The notes: a model not told the origin generated them from the letters alone. DNA of 64,000 nt from an uncultured Flavobacteriaceae bacterium (GCA_947494205.1 CANLUH010000020.1:1-64000); one strand, 5' to 3'. Positions 1-8,950 are shown, counted from the stretch's first letter. A program made the numbers and translations.

Positions 1-2924
1 ACGCCGTTTGTAAAGGTTGGTGTCCCTGTATAATCTACACCGGCTGCTGCTGTAACATCGGTTACTGAGAATGGATAAGTTTGACTAACAGTACTTGAGT
101 CATTTAATGTTACTGTATGTGTTAGGTCGGTTCCTTCTACTTCAGTAGCGTCTGTGATTGTTGTTACTGCTAAATTTATATTAAGCGTCGCACAATTTAC
201 TTCACTTATACATACATTATCATCATGCGTTATTAAGACACAATATTCTGTTGCATCTAATCCAGAGACATCAACTATATTTAATGTTGCAGATGTAAAC
301 CCTGTATAGTTAGTATCTGTTCCGTCAATAATTGTTCCTGTAGCAGGATTTCCTATATACCATTGATAATTAATTCCTCCACTTGCATTATTAGGAGTTC
401 CATAATTGGGTGTTCCTGATGTATAACTTGTAGCTGACTCTGCTGATGCAACTATACTAAAACTTGTTCCTCCTCCTGTATTTAATGTTTGATTAACTAA
501 TCCCGAAGCGTCTACAGTTACTCGTACTGCTTCTGTTTCATTACCATTTGTACCATCGTAACCATCTGTTATTGTTCCTCCTGTAGTTACTTGTCCATCT
601 GCATTAAAGCCATTTCCGTCTAAAACACCATCATCATTACTATCAGTTCCTCCTGATTCCAAAACATCATTACATCCATCATTATCACTATCTTCGTCTT
701 GATAATCTGGATCCCCATCCATATCTGTATCTGTAGCTTGACAGATACCTAAGTTTGTTATTGCAGTAGTAACATTTCCACTATTACCGTTATTTTTATA
801 TGCTTTTATTTCTACTCTAGTAACTTCTTCTGCTATGGTTGTTGTAAACAAGTTATTATCTACCGCAACACTATTGTCAAAATTATTTCCAACTATTTTT
901 ACAGTATTTCCTATCGTTGAAACCGTAAAGTCTGCTGCAGCTGGTAAAAACCCTGATAAATCGGCTCCTGTTAATGCAATTGGCGTAGCCCCATTAAAAG
1001 CTGAGATTTCGAAAGCATCTGCATTGTTTAGACCTGAAGACACAAATGAGAAACTAGATAATTCTACATTAAAATCTATTACATAAAATGCAAAATTAGC
1101 AGCTGCACTAGTTGCATTATTAGGTTGTGTGTATATATAATCTCCTATAGCCGCACCAGCATTATCTCTTATTTCAACTCCTCCAACCCAAACTGTTGTT
1201 CCTGGAACGGATGCTGTAAAGTTAAAGACTCCATCACTTAAATTATTAATGGTAACCGTATCATTATTACCTGTATTGATATCTGTATTTACTGTAACTA
1301 CTGCTGGGTCGTTAATACTATTTGTACTTGAATCTGTACATTCACTTTCTTCTGTATCTAAAATACCATCGTTATCATCATCTAAATCATCTCCATTATC
1401 AACATTATCTCCATCATAATCTGTTGGAGAGCTTGGCGGTCTTGCAACTATATTCCTAGATACTATATCATTAGCTCCACCGAATGAGTTTGCTCCTACA
1501 TTAACAGTATTAGTCGCCGTAGTCCCCTCTGTACCAGAGTTTACCGTCACCTCTAAAATGACTCTTAAAATTTCGGTAGGTTCTATTCTTATGTTATCTC
1601 CTGAAACAATCATATTGCTAGGAGCGTTTACAGGATTAGTTACCAATACTCTATTATTTATTTCATAATTTATAGTAAATGATGCTGAATTTACTGTATT
1701 ACCAGCTGGATCATTTGCATCATCCCATACAAAAGTATACGTTCCTAATGCAGATGTGTTTCCTGATACTGGAATTGTTCCTGTTCTATTTACGTTAGTA
1801 CCTGCTCCATTTCCACCAAATGTACCATTTCCAAGGTTTATATTATTTCCTGGAAATGTCCCATTTAAAGATATCTCAGATAACCAATCTGTAGTACTTA
1901 CAGTAACATCATAATCTAAAGATGTTATTATTGCTTCTGCTGGAATATCAGATGTTGATATAGTTACGGACTGTGTTAATCCAGCTGTGTCGAAATTTTG
2001 ATTGGCAGGCGTAAAAGTATGTGTGTAAGAGCCCGTAGTTATATTATCTTCAAAATATGTTGCTGAGGCTGTACCTGCTGTATATGTTACGTTTGAAGGT
2101 AAAATATCCTCTATAGTAATATTATTTGCATTTACTGTTCCTGTGTTTTCAACTTCTATTGCATATTGTACTGTATCCCCTGGGCTTACATCTCCAAAAG
2201 GAACAGCTGTTTTATCTACAGTTAAAGTTGGTGGTACTTCTGGGCAACAAATATTATAGTTACCAGATAACCAAATAAATTGATCTGCACCTGCTCTGTC
2301 TATACCTGCCCTGTAGCTTATTACTAATCGATTTATAAGTGTACTTCCTGAACTTACTAAAACGGCTCCATTAGCATCTGTACTTATCGCATTATTTGTT
2401 TGCCCGTTAGCTGTTTGTGTTGCTGTAACAATAGTAAATGATGGAGTCGCTCCTGCCGCAGTTAGCGTTAGTGGTACATTAGTCCCACCGTTAGATGCAG
2501 AAAAAGAAACATCATCATCAAAAGTCCCATCATTATCAATATCATCTACTCTAAAGTTTTCTAAAACCACAGGTGTAGTAAAATTAATAGTATATGTCAC
2601 TTCATCTCCCGCAGTAACATCTATCATTGTTAGTTGGTACCTAACACCATCTATTTGAGTCGTTGCATTATTTAATACGTTGTCTGGATCCTGTATTGTT
2701 GCTGTTAAAGTTGTTGGCACTGTACAACTTGTAGTTGTATAAGATGCTGATGTAACAGTCGATTCGTCCCAAGGATTAGGGTTTAACAAACTCCAGTCGA
2801 AAGTTTGAGAAGGCCCAGGACACTGTGCATTTGCATTAAAAATAACAACACTAAATAGTATTATCATCATATACAGTCGTTTTAAAACAGGAGTATACAA
2901 TGAGAAACGTGTAGAGTTTTTCAT
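1..2924 (-). CDS. Large secreted multidomain surface protein, C-terminus outside window (partial)
   Basis: This reading frame stays open from an ATG at 2924 to the left edge, giving at least 974 residues; the 3' end is missing. The N-terminus has a signal peptide (basic n-region, hydrophobic MMIILFSVVIF, cleavage after NANA at about residue 33). About residues 228-295 look like a DUF11 repeat (VDKTAVPFGDVSPGDTVQY). Two Asp-rich thrombospondin-type-3-like calcium-binding stretches lie near residues 498-530 (DYDGDNVDNGDDLDDDNDG) and 729-775 (DTDMDGDPDYQDEDSDNDG). A Calx-beta-like segment starts near 921 and is cut by the window. Such architecture is typical of large Bacteroidota adhesins, often secreted by type IX secretion, but the sorting domain cannot be seen here. 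The frame stays open upstream to another ATG at 3077, which would add 51 residues before the signal peptide; the true start is uncertain. Confidence 0.8.
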   Translation of the reverse strand, partial: MKNSTRFSLYTPVLKRLYMMIILFSVVIFNANAQCPGPSQTFDWSLLNPNPWDESTVTSASYTTTSCTVPTTLTATIQDPDNVLNNATTQIDGVRYQLTMIDVTAGDEVTYTINFTTPVVLENFRVDDIDNDGTFDDDVSFSASNGGTNVPLTLTAAGATPSFTIVTATQTANGQTNNAISTDANGAVLVSSGSTLINRLVISYRAGIDRAGADQFIWLSGNYNICCPEVPPTLTVDKTAVPFGDVSPGDTVQYAIEVENTGTVNANNITIEDILPSNVTYTAGTASATYFEDNITTGSYTHTFTPANQNFDTAGLTQSVTISTSDIPAEAIITSLDYDVTVSTTDWLSEISLNGTFPGNNINLGNGTFGGNGAGTNVNRTGTIPVSGNTSALGTYTFVWDDANDPAGNTVNSASFTINYEINNRVLVTNPVNAPSNMIVSGDNIRIEPTEILRVILEVTVNSGTEGTTATNTVNVGANSFGGANDIVSRNIVARPPSSPTDYDGDNVDNGDDLDDDNDGILDTEESECTDSSTNSINDPAVVTVNTDINTGNNDTVTINNLSDGVFNFTASVPGTTVWVGGVEIRDNAGAAIGDYIYTQPNNATSAAANFAFYVIDFNVELSSFSFVSSGLNNADAFEISAFNGATPIALTGADLSGFLPAAADFTVSTIGNTVKIVGNNFDNSVAVDNNLFTTTIAEEVTRVEIKAYKNNGNSGNVTTAITNLGICQATDTDMDGDPDYQDEDSDNDGCNDVLESGGTDSNDDGVLDGNGFNADGQVTTGGTITDGYDGTNGNETEAVRVTVDASGLVNQTLNTGGGTSFSIVASAESATSYTSGTPNYGTPNNASGGINYQWYIGNPATGTIIDGTDTNYTGFTSATLNIVDVSGLDATEYCVLITHDDNVCISEVNCATLNINLAVTTITDATEVEGTDLTHTVTLNDSSTVSQTYPFSVTDVTAAAGVDYTGTPTFTNG

Positions 2925-3413
2925 ATTGGAAGAAATAAGGTTGGAATATTCTTTAGATTTACTGAAAGATTCAGCAGTTAAGGGGTTCAATAAAGATTTG
3001 TAATCTTTATTAACAATGCGAGCATTACAGCCAATATCATTATTGGATGCGATACCATACTGTGTAGAGTTATTCATATTCGGGAGAAAATATTTATACT
3101 ATATACTTGTTATCTATCTGTATGTAATGCAAATTGTATGATTATAATCAACAATCAATTTATTTACAATAAACTCAAAAATACTATTTTAAAGGTCACG
3201 ATCTTAAGTTCTAGTTCTACAAAATCTTACAAAAAAGATTAAGTGTTAAAAAAAATCGACGAAATACGCTTTTGTTAAAAAAAAGATTATTCTTACAAAG
3301 AAAATGTTAATTTTTATAAAAAATAAAATAAAAGCTTACATCGTTTTTAGGTTTTATATGAAAAATTTAAAGAGTTGTATTTATTACATTTATATTTGCC
3401 AAAATTTAATTTT
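2925..3413. other. Region between the divergent large surface protein gene and prfC
   Basis: On the minus strand 2925-3077 is an open in-frame extension of the surface protein gene. The rest is AT-rich with homopolymer A/T runs. A minus-strand -7-like motif (TACAATTTG, near 3138-3146) sits about 60 bases above the ATG at 3077, so a transcript from it would include that ATG. The plus-strand prfC promoter is at the right end. No other gene or RNA structure was recognised. Confidence 0.5.
3375..3398 (+). promoter_or_regulatory. Candidate Bacteroidota promoter of prfC
   Basis: The -7 element TATATTTG at 3391-3398 matches the Bacteroidota consensus TAnnTTTG. A TTG at 3375 may be the -33 element, though the spacing is short. 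Transcription would begin only a few bases before the ATG at 3414. This argues against using the in-frame TTG at 3375 as a start codon. Confidence 0.5.
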
Positions 3414-5003
3414 ATGAAATTTACAGACGAAATTAAGCGAAGAAGAACCTTCGGTATAATCTCTCACCCCGATGCAGGAAAAACAACACTTACAGAGAAG
3501 CTTTTACTTTTTGGAGGCGCTATACAAGAAGCTGGAGCTGTAAAGAGTAATAAGATAAAAAAAGGGGCTACCAGTGATTTTATGGAAATTGAACGCCAGA
3601 GAGGAATTTCTGTTGCAACTTCTGTTCTTGCTTTTGAATACAATGGTATTAAAATTAATATTTTAGATACACCGGGACACAAGGATTTTGCTGAAGACAC
3701 CTTTAGAACATTAACTGCTGTAGATAGTGTTATTGTTGTGATTGATGTTGCAAAAGGTGTAGAGGAGCAGACTGAAAAATTGGTTGAAGTTTGTAGAATG
3801 CGAAATATACCTATGATTGTTTTTATAAACAAAATGGATCGTGAAGGTAAAGATGCTTTTGAATTACTTGATGAAATAGAACAGAAATTAGGTTTAAAAG
3901 TTACTCCTTTAAGTTTCCCTATTGGCATGGGATACGATTTTAAAGGTATTTATAATTTATGGGAAAAGAACATCAATTTATTTAGTGGTGATAGTAGAAA
4001 AGATATTGAAGAAACTATAGAAGTTTCAGATTTAAACTCGGATGAGTTAGATACCTTAATAGGAGATACTGCTGCCGATACTTTAAGAGAAGAATTAGAA
4101 CTTGTTGAAGGTATTTATCCTACTTTTAGCAATGAAGACTATCTTAAAGGTGACTTACAGCCTGTGTTTTTTGGTTCTGCATTAAATAATTTTGGTGTAA
4201 GAGAATTATTAGATTGCTTCGTTGATATTGCTCCTAAACCTAGACCTAAACAAAGTGAAGAGCGTTTAGTTGAACCAGATGAAGAAAAATTTACTGGATT
4301 TGTATTTAAAATTCATGCCAACATGGATCCTAATCATAGAAACAGATTGGCCTTTGTTAAAATTGTTTCTGGAGAGTTTAAGCGTAATGCGCCTTATTTA
4401 CACGTTAGGAATAAGAAAAAAGTAAAATTTTCTAGTCCTAATGCTTTTTTTGCTGAAAAGAAAGAGATTGTAGACATCTCATATCCTGGTGATATTGTTG
4501 GATTACAAGATACTGGTAATTTTAAAATTGGTGACACACTAACTGAAGGTGAAATATTAAACTACAAAGGAGTGCCTAGTTTTTCTCCTGAACATTTTAG
4601 ATATATTAATAATGCCGACCCACTAAAATCTAAGCAATTATATAAAGGTATTGATCAGTTAATGGATGAAGGTGTAGCCCAGTTATTTACATTGGAATTG
4701 AATGGCAGAAAAGTAATTGGTACTGTTGGTGCTTTACAATATGAAGTTATACAATATAGATTAGAGCACGAATATGGTGCAAAATGTACTTATGAAAATT
4801 TAAATGTACATAAAGCATGTTGGGTGGATCCTGAAGATCCTAAAAATGATGAGTACAAAGATTTTTTAAGAGTAAAACAACGTTTCTTAGCAAAAGACAA
4901 ACATGGACAGCTTGTATTTTTAGCTGATTCGTCTTTTTCATTACAAATGACACAACAAAAGTACCCAAGTGTTAAATTTCATTATGTTTCGGAGTTTGAA
5001 TAA
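3414..5003 (+). CDS. prfC: Peptide chain release factor 3 (RF3)
   Basis: This 529-residue translational GTPase recycles RF1/RF2 from the ribosome after peptide release. GTPase motifs are complete: P-loop HPDAGKTT (18-25), switch I RGIS (63-66), DTPGH (85-89) and NKMD (139-142). The opening EIKRRRTFGIISHPDAGKTT is characteristic of RF3, and length and C-terminal domains fit the family. The start is placed at ATG 3414 rather than the in-frame TTG 3375: the extra 13 residues have no family counterpart and overlap the promoter. The gene is monocistronic and followed by a strong hairpin terminator. Confidence 0.96.
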   Translation: MKFTDEIKRRRTFGIISHPDAGKTTLTEKLLLFGGAIQEAGAVKSNKIKKGATSDFMEIERQRGISVATSVLAFEYNGIKINILDTPGHKDFAEDTFRTLTAVDSVIVVIDVAKGVEEQTEKLVEVCRMRNIPMIVFINKMDREGKDAFELLDEIEQKLGLKVTPLSFPIGMGYDFKGIYNLWEKNINLFSGDSRKDIEETIEVSDLNSDELDTLIGDTAADTLREELELVEGIYPTFSNEDYLKGDLQPVFFGSALNNFGVRELLDCFVDIAPKPRPKQSEERLVEPDEEKFTGFVFKIHANMDPNHRNRLAFVKIVSGEFKRNAPYLHVRNKKKVKFSSPNAFFAEKKEIVDISYPGDIVGLQDTGNFKIGDTLTEGEILNYKGVPSFSPEHFRYINNADPLKSKQLYKGIDQLMDEGVAQLFTLELNGRKVIGTVGALQYEVIQYRLEHEYGAKCTYENLNVHKACWVDPEDPKNDEYKDFLRVKQRFLAKDKHGQLVFLADSSFSLQMTQQKYPSVKFHYVSEFE

Positions 5004-5073
5004 CAAATTAACGTTTAAACATGTTATAAATCTATTATATTAACATCTAATAGGCTTTTGTATTACTTAAATT

Positions 5074-5111
5074 AAAAACGGCTTTAAAATTGATTTTTTA
5101 AAGCCGTTTTT
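5074..5111. terminator. Bidirectional intrinsic terminator between prfC and the secreted-protein operon
   Basis: An inverted repeat (AAAAACGGCTTTA at left, TAAAGCCGTTTTT at right) with a short loop is flanked by A and T runs. It can therefore stop the converging transcripts from prfC (+) and from the minus-strand operon ending at 5169. Confidence 0.85.
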
Positions 5112-5168
5112 ACACCTTCAATAATTTAAAATTATGACAAATAAAATATCTATAATTAAATGTTATAA

Positions 5169-6023
5169 TTAATTATAGTAATGTGCTATAATTTGTAAAT
5201 CGTCATTTCCTGATCCCAAATACATTTTTACAGCTCCTGTCCCCCCGGTATCTCCAACAGCTAATTGAGCTGCAAACATTACACAATAAGTTCCTGGGCC
5301 TAATTTTACATAATCTGAACCTGTATTATGAAAGTCTCTATATTCCCCATTATTATTACTTCCGTTATTATAAAATTGACCATTAATAGCCATAAGTCCT
5401 CCAACTTCCTGACAATTAGTTCCCGAAGAATTAACATCTATACACCATGGGCCATCATTAATAGGATTACCATCTACATCATTAATAACTGCAGCACCTA
5501 AATAATTATTATATCTAAAATATAAACCTGTTTGAACTATTCTAGCATGCTCATCTGCTATCCTTCCTGTTGGGCTTGCATTTTTGTAAACAGACCATGA
5601 AACCGAATAGTTAACTTCTACAATAGCATTTTTAGTTAAAGTAAAAGAGGCTGCGACTCCATCTATTGGAGTTCCTGCTGTAGTATATCCGAACGCATTA
5701 CCTGTTTGATTTACTAATGTTGTAGGATCTTCTACGTCTTCTAAATAATTTTCATAATCTATTAGTATTTCTATATTATCTGAGGTTTCACCTAAAACCA
5801 TGTCTCCTTTATCATCAACATAAACTCTAGTTGTTGCTCCATTTCCTAAATTATTTACATTGTTTGTTTCACTTAAGCCATCTACTCTTACCGTACTAGT
5901 GCTTCCTCCTACATCTAGAGCTTGTTGTGGGGTATTGGTATCTATACCAACTTGTGCCATACTATTACTAATACATAATAATAACATTACTAATTGTAAT
6001 CTTTTTAACATAATCTCTCTCAT
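5169..6023 (-). CDS. Secreted paralogous protein, third gene of a three-gene tandem family
   Basis: This predicted exported protein has 284 residues. A signal peptide ends at SMA (residue 23), and the mature protein begins QVGIDTNTPQQALDVGG, a common flavobacterial N-terminal motif of secreted fibre-like proteins. The rest is rich in Gly, Asn, Thr and Tyr and predicted mostly beta. It shares with the two genes upstream the head motif, a following VRVDGL/IRIESL segment, a YVDDKGDMVL-type segment and a C-terminal LGPGTY...GSGNDDLQI pattern. The ATG at 6023 directly follows the stop of the upstream gene. An ATG at 6011 (MLKRLQL), preceded by AGAGAGAT, gives a more normal signal peptide and may be the real start. 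Function unknown; no catalytic motif seen. Confidence 0.75.
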   Translation of the reverse strand: MREIMLKRLQLVMLLLCISNSMAQVGIDTNTPQQALDVGGSTSTVRVDGLSETNNVNNLGNGATTRVYVDDKGDMVLGETSDNIEILIDYENYLEDVEDPTTLVNQTGNAFGYTTAGTPIDGVAASFTLTKNAIVEVNYSVSWSVYKNASPTGRIADEHARIVQTGLYFRYNNYLGAAVINDVDGNPINDGPWCIDVNSSGTNCQEVGGLMAINGQFYNNGSNNNGEYRDFHNTGSDYVKLGPGTYCVMFAAQLAVGDTGGTGAVKMYLGSGNDDLQIIAHYYN

Positions 6024-6797
6024 TTAGTTGTATACTCTAATCTTTAAATAGTCTTTATCTCCACCAAAGCCTATACTAGTATAATTTGATGCATCATCAT
6101 TAACAACACCAAAAAAATATAATTCGTGTGTTCCCGCTGGTAAGGTTAAGTACCCTTGACTATTCATATAAGGATAGCCTATACTCCCCCCATAATTAGT
6201 CTCATAACATTGCCCTTTATACCCATGCCTTCTCGCTTTTTCTGTTGCATCTAGACCATTACTATCTATATCTACACTAAAATAAGTTTGCATGCTAACT
6301 GCTTCATCATAAACAACATATGCTAAAGCTCCAGTAGTTATATCTACTCCTGAAACTAGTAGCGTAATTCCATACTTTACTTCTACTGTTGCGTCTTGTG
6401 GAACACTTAAGGTTACTCTTGCTATTTCTCCTTCTACCAATGTTTCTCCTGAATCATTACTATTAACAACTGTACCTGACCCAAAACCTAAACCATATGG
6501 GTCGTCATCTATAAAATTAGGAACATCTATTAAAAAATTTAAAGGTTCAGCACTAGACGTTCCAAAGCCGTTTCCTGCTAAACTAATATCTCCATTACCT
6601 GTAACATATAAGGGAGCTATTTTAACCCCATCATTAAGTGTTGGACTGTTTACTGCATCGAGGCTTTCTATTCTAATAGTAGAATTTGCACCAGCGACAT
6701 GTAATGTTGCTTGTGGAGTTAATGTCCCTATTCCTACTTGTGCAAATGATATTGCGGTGGTTAAGCCCATAGCTAGATTAAGTAATTTAGCTTTCAT
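6024..6797 (-). CDS. Secreted paralogous protein, second gene of the tandem family
   Basis: A 257-residue exported protein with signal peptide MKAKLLNLAMGLTTAISFA and mature N-terminus QVGIGTLTPQATLHVAG. It resembles both neighbours: an IRIESLDAVN segment follows the head motif, then YVTGNGDISL, and the C-terminus has LPAGTHELYFFG then FGGDKDYLKI. It lies between its two paralogs in one minus-strand operon, 41 bases after the first gene, and its stop abuts the next start. No domain with known activity was recognised; a surface-exposed or filament role is only a guess. Confidence 0.75.
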   Translation of the reverse strand: MKAKLLNLAMGLTTAISFAQVGIGTLTPQATLHVAGANSTIRIESLDAVNSPTLNDGVKIAPLYVTGNGDISLAGNGFGTSSAEPLNFLIDVPNFIDDDPYGLGFGSGTVVNSNDSGETLVEGEIARVTLSVPQDATVEVKYGITLLVSGVDITTGALAYVVYDEAVSMQTYFSVDIDSNGLDATEKARRHGYKGQCYETNYGGSIGYPYMNSQGYLTLPAGTHELYFFGVVNDDASNYTSIGFGGDKDYLKIRVYN

Positions 6798-6838
6798 AAT
6801 TAATATAGATTAGTTAGTTGGTGTATGTAATTATAATT

Positions 6839-7675
6839 TTAGTGTAGCGTAAGAAAAATAGAATCATGTCCTTTTACAAATTCTACATAAGCAGCTTTAG
6901 AAGTTGTTCCTCCTCCTGATCCTTTTACATTTGAAGATACTTCACCGTAAAACTGTATATGGTAATCACCTGCTGCTGGCAATTGTATGTATGCTGTAGA
7001 AGCATTATACATTGTACCATTAACACTAGATGTTGAACCACTTGAATAACATTTTGATACCGGTCCGTACTTTCTAGTTCCTACTCCACTTAAAATAAAA
7101 TAAGTACTTATACGCCTTGCATAGTTATCTGAAATTGTTGCTTTACCAGAGTTTAAATACACATCAAAGCTTAAGTTGTATTTTACTTCTAATATAGATG
7201 GTCTATTTACTGTAACTGTAAATAATGTTATTTGTACATCTGCTTTTCCATCTGTATCGTTTGCTAATAGAGTAACTGAGTTTGTTGGTAAACTTGCATC
7301 ATCAATGGCATCGTAACCATCACTATTGTATACTGGTTTATACTCTAATGTAAGTTCTCCATTTTCATCTACATATAAAGGAAAGGTGTCATTTGTTAAA
7401 TCTAAATCCCCGTTTACATCTCCTCCATTGTATGCATTGTTAGCAGCATCTAAACTTTGTACTCTAATAGTTTCTGTTCCAACATCTGAAGCAATGTGCA
7501 ATTGTTGCTGTGGGCTTGAGGTATTAATACCTACTTGTGCATTAGTATCTATGTTAAACAATAATAGCATAAACACCATTACACATTTAACAATTATAAA
7601 CTTATTACTACATTTAAGTTTAACAAAATTTTTGGTTAGGGAATTTTCTTCTCCTTTTTCACATTTACTAATCAT
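6839..7675 (-). CDS. Secreted paralogous protein, first gene of the tandem family
   Basis: A 278-residue exported protein. The hydrophobic segment IIVKCVMVFMLLLF precedes a signal peptidase site after DTNA (residue 46); the mature part begins QVGINTSSPQQQLHIA. The unusually long, charged n-region suggests the true start could be an internal Met (Met33 or Met36). It shares IRVQSLDAANN, YVDENGELTL and a C-terminal LPAAGDYHIQFYGEV...GHDSIFL pattern with the two downstream genes. First gene of the operon. Function unknown. Confidence 0.72.
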   Translation of the reverse strand: MISKCEKGEENSLTKNFVKLKCSNKFIIVKCVMVFMLLLFNIDTNAQVGINTSSPQQQLHIASDVGTETIRVQSLDAANNAYNGGDVNGDLDLTNDTFPLYVDENGELTLEYKPVYNSDGYDAIDDASLPTNSVTLLANDTDGKADVQITLFTVTVNRPSILEVKYNLSFDVYLNSGKATISDNYARRISTYFILSGVGTRKYGPVSKCYSSGSTSSVNGTMYNASTAYIQLPAAGDYHIQFYGEVSSNVKGSGGGTTSKAAYVEFVKGHDSIFLTLH

Positions 7676-7986
7676 AATGATTGTGTCTTACGATTAAACT
7701 TCTACTTCTTTAATGATAAAACCTATTTCTAGTTGTCTGTTCTTTAAATGTTTTAAGGGGAAGGGGAGATAGCGATATATCTTAAAAAACATTTTATCAA
7801 TGTTCTAATATAAAAAAAAATAGACACATAATCGACATAAAAGCACATTTCATCGAAAAAATATTTTATTATACGGTTAAAAACAATAAAGTATACTGAT
7901 TTAATAGGCTATTACAGTTATTTCTTTGTTAATAAAATTTTTAATAATTATTCGCTTTTAATTTTTAATTAATCGGTATATGACGT
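7676..7986. other. AT-rich leader region of the secreted-protein operon
   Basis: This gene-free stretch should hold the promoter of the minus-strand operon that starts at 7675. A small palindrome, AACATTTTATCAATGTT near 7789-7806, could be an operator. I did not find a convincing -33/-7 pair, and nothing else was recognised. Confidence 0.35.
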
Positions 7987-8021
7987 AAAAAAGCCATTTT
8001 GAAAATTTCAAAATGGCTTTT
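7987..8021 (-). terminator. Intrinsic terminator after the DUF3467 gene and its repeat array
   Basis: A nearly perfect inverted repeat (AAAAGCCATTTTGAAA with TTTCAAAATGGCTTTT) is flanked by A/T runs. On the minus strand it lies directly beyond the last 87-bp repeat, so the DUF3467 transcript probably spans the whole array. The start of each repeat spacer (AATTGTAAAGGCATTTTG) resembles its first arm, suggesting the spacers derive from the original 3' flank. Confidence 0.8.
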
Positions 8022-8024
8022 AAT

Positions 8025-8458
8025 TATGCTTGTTCTATTGGCCCGAAGTTTAATGGCATTGGTGGTTGCTCTCCATAAAATGTCGAGCTACAACAAAATG
8101 CCTTTACAATTTATGCTTGTCCTGTTGGCCCGAAATTTAATGGCATTGGCGGTTACTCGCCATAAAATGTCGAGCTACAACAAAATGCCTTTACAATTTA
8201 TGCTTGTCCTGTTGGCCCGAAATTTAATGGCATTGGTGGTTGCTCTCCATAAAATGTCGAGCTACAACAAAATGCCTTTACAATTTATGCTTGTCCCGTA
8301 GGTCCAAAATTTAATGGCATTGGTGGTTGCTCTCCATAAAATGTCGAGCTACAACAAAATGCCTTTACAATTTATGCTTGTCCCGTAGGTCCAAAATTTA
8401 ATGGCATTGGTGGTTGCTCTCCATAAAATGTCGAGCTACAACAAATACCTTCAAAATT
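8025..8458 (-). repeat. Tandem array of five copies of the 3' end of the DUF3467 gene (period 87 bp)
   Basis: Units begin at 8025, 8112, 8199, 8286 and 8373; the next equivalent position is 8459, inside the stop codon of the DUF3467 gene. Four units are 87 bp and the gene-proximal one is 86. Read on the minus strand, each unit carries about 47 bases matching the last 15 codons plus stop of the gene (EQPPMPLNFGPTGQA), then about 40 bases of spacer. The spacer is nearly invariant except in the gene-proximal unit. The unit at 8112 has a CAA to TAA change and the one at 8025 has two amino-acid changes; all other differences in the copied codons are synonymous. The units adjoin directly, so this is not CRISPR. 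Confidence 0.95.
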
Positions 8459-8778
8459 TATGCTTGTCCAGTTGGTCCAAAGTTTAATGGCATTGGTGGT
8501 TGCTCGTAATCTTTGATTTCACCATGGGCTTTTTCAAAACGTTTTATATTATCGTTCAATGCTTTTAGTAATCTTTTAGCGTGTTGCGGTGTTAATATAA
8601 TTCTAGATTTAACTTTACTCTTTGGAGCACCTGGCATGATGCTAACAAAGTCTACAACAAACTCTGATACTGAGTGGTTTATAATTGCTAAATTAGAGTA
8701 AATACCTTCTGCTATTTTCTCATCTAATTCTATATTTATTTGCCCTTGTTTTGGCTTTTCATCTTTTTTATCTGCCAT
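8458..8778 (-). CDS. DUF3467 family protein
   Basis: A 106-residue protein matching the DUF3467 pattern: INIELDEKIAEGIYSNLAII, then SEFVVDFVSIMPGAPKSKVK and SRIILTPQHAKRLLKALNDN. The biochemical role of the family is unknown; a gene of this type commonly sits next to rpoC in Bacteroidota, as here. The N-terminus is charged (MADKKDEKPKQ) and the protein is probably cytosolic. It has its own leader after the rpoC terminator, with a small TTCCG/CGGAA inverted repeat at 8796-8811. The last 15 codons are the parent of the tandem array that follows the stop codon, which is exceptional. Confidence 0.9.
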   Translation of the reverse strand: MADKKDEKPKQGQINIELDEKIAEGIYSNLAIINHSVSEFVVDFVSIMPGAPKSKVKSRIILTPQHAKRLLKALNDNIKRFEKAHGEIKDYEQPPMPLNFGPTGQA

Positions 8779-8869
8779 CGTAAATGTGTTTATGTTTCCG
8801 CAAAAACGGAAGTCTTATTAATAGTATTCATTTATGCTTTCTTGTAGTAATGAAAGCCTTTATTAATAA

Positions 8870-8899
8870 AAAAATCCTGCTTTAAAAGCAGGATTTTTT
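8870..8899 (-). terminator. Intrinsic terminator of the rpoBC operon
   Basis: AAAAATCCTGC pairs with GCAGGATTTTT around a short AT loop, followed on the minus strand by a T run, 51 bases after the rpoC stop codon. Confidence 0.9.
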
Positions 8900-8950
8900 A
8901 GTTTATTTTAATTGTTGATGAAATTCCTACCTGCGCAGGAAATACAATTG

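Noticed and set aside
835-1086. Plus-strand 83-residue frame inside the surface protein
   Set aside because: Antisense shadow of a clear coding frame with no supporting signal.
3375-3413. TTG start of prfC 13 codons upstream
   Set aside because: It overlaps the likely promoter, and RF3 homologs start at the downstream Met.
7999-8301. Plus-strand frame of 100 residues with internal 29-residue repeats
   Set aside because: It is the antisense translation of the 87-bp array and begins inside a terminator stem; it has no promoter or family resemblance.
8025-8458. CRISPR array
   Set aside because: Units adjoin directly with no unique spacers, the period is far too long, there are no cas genes, and the units derive from a neighbouring gene.
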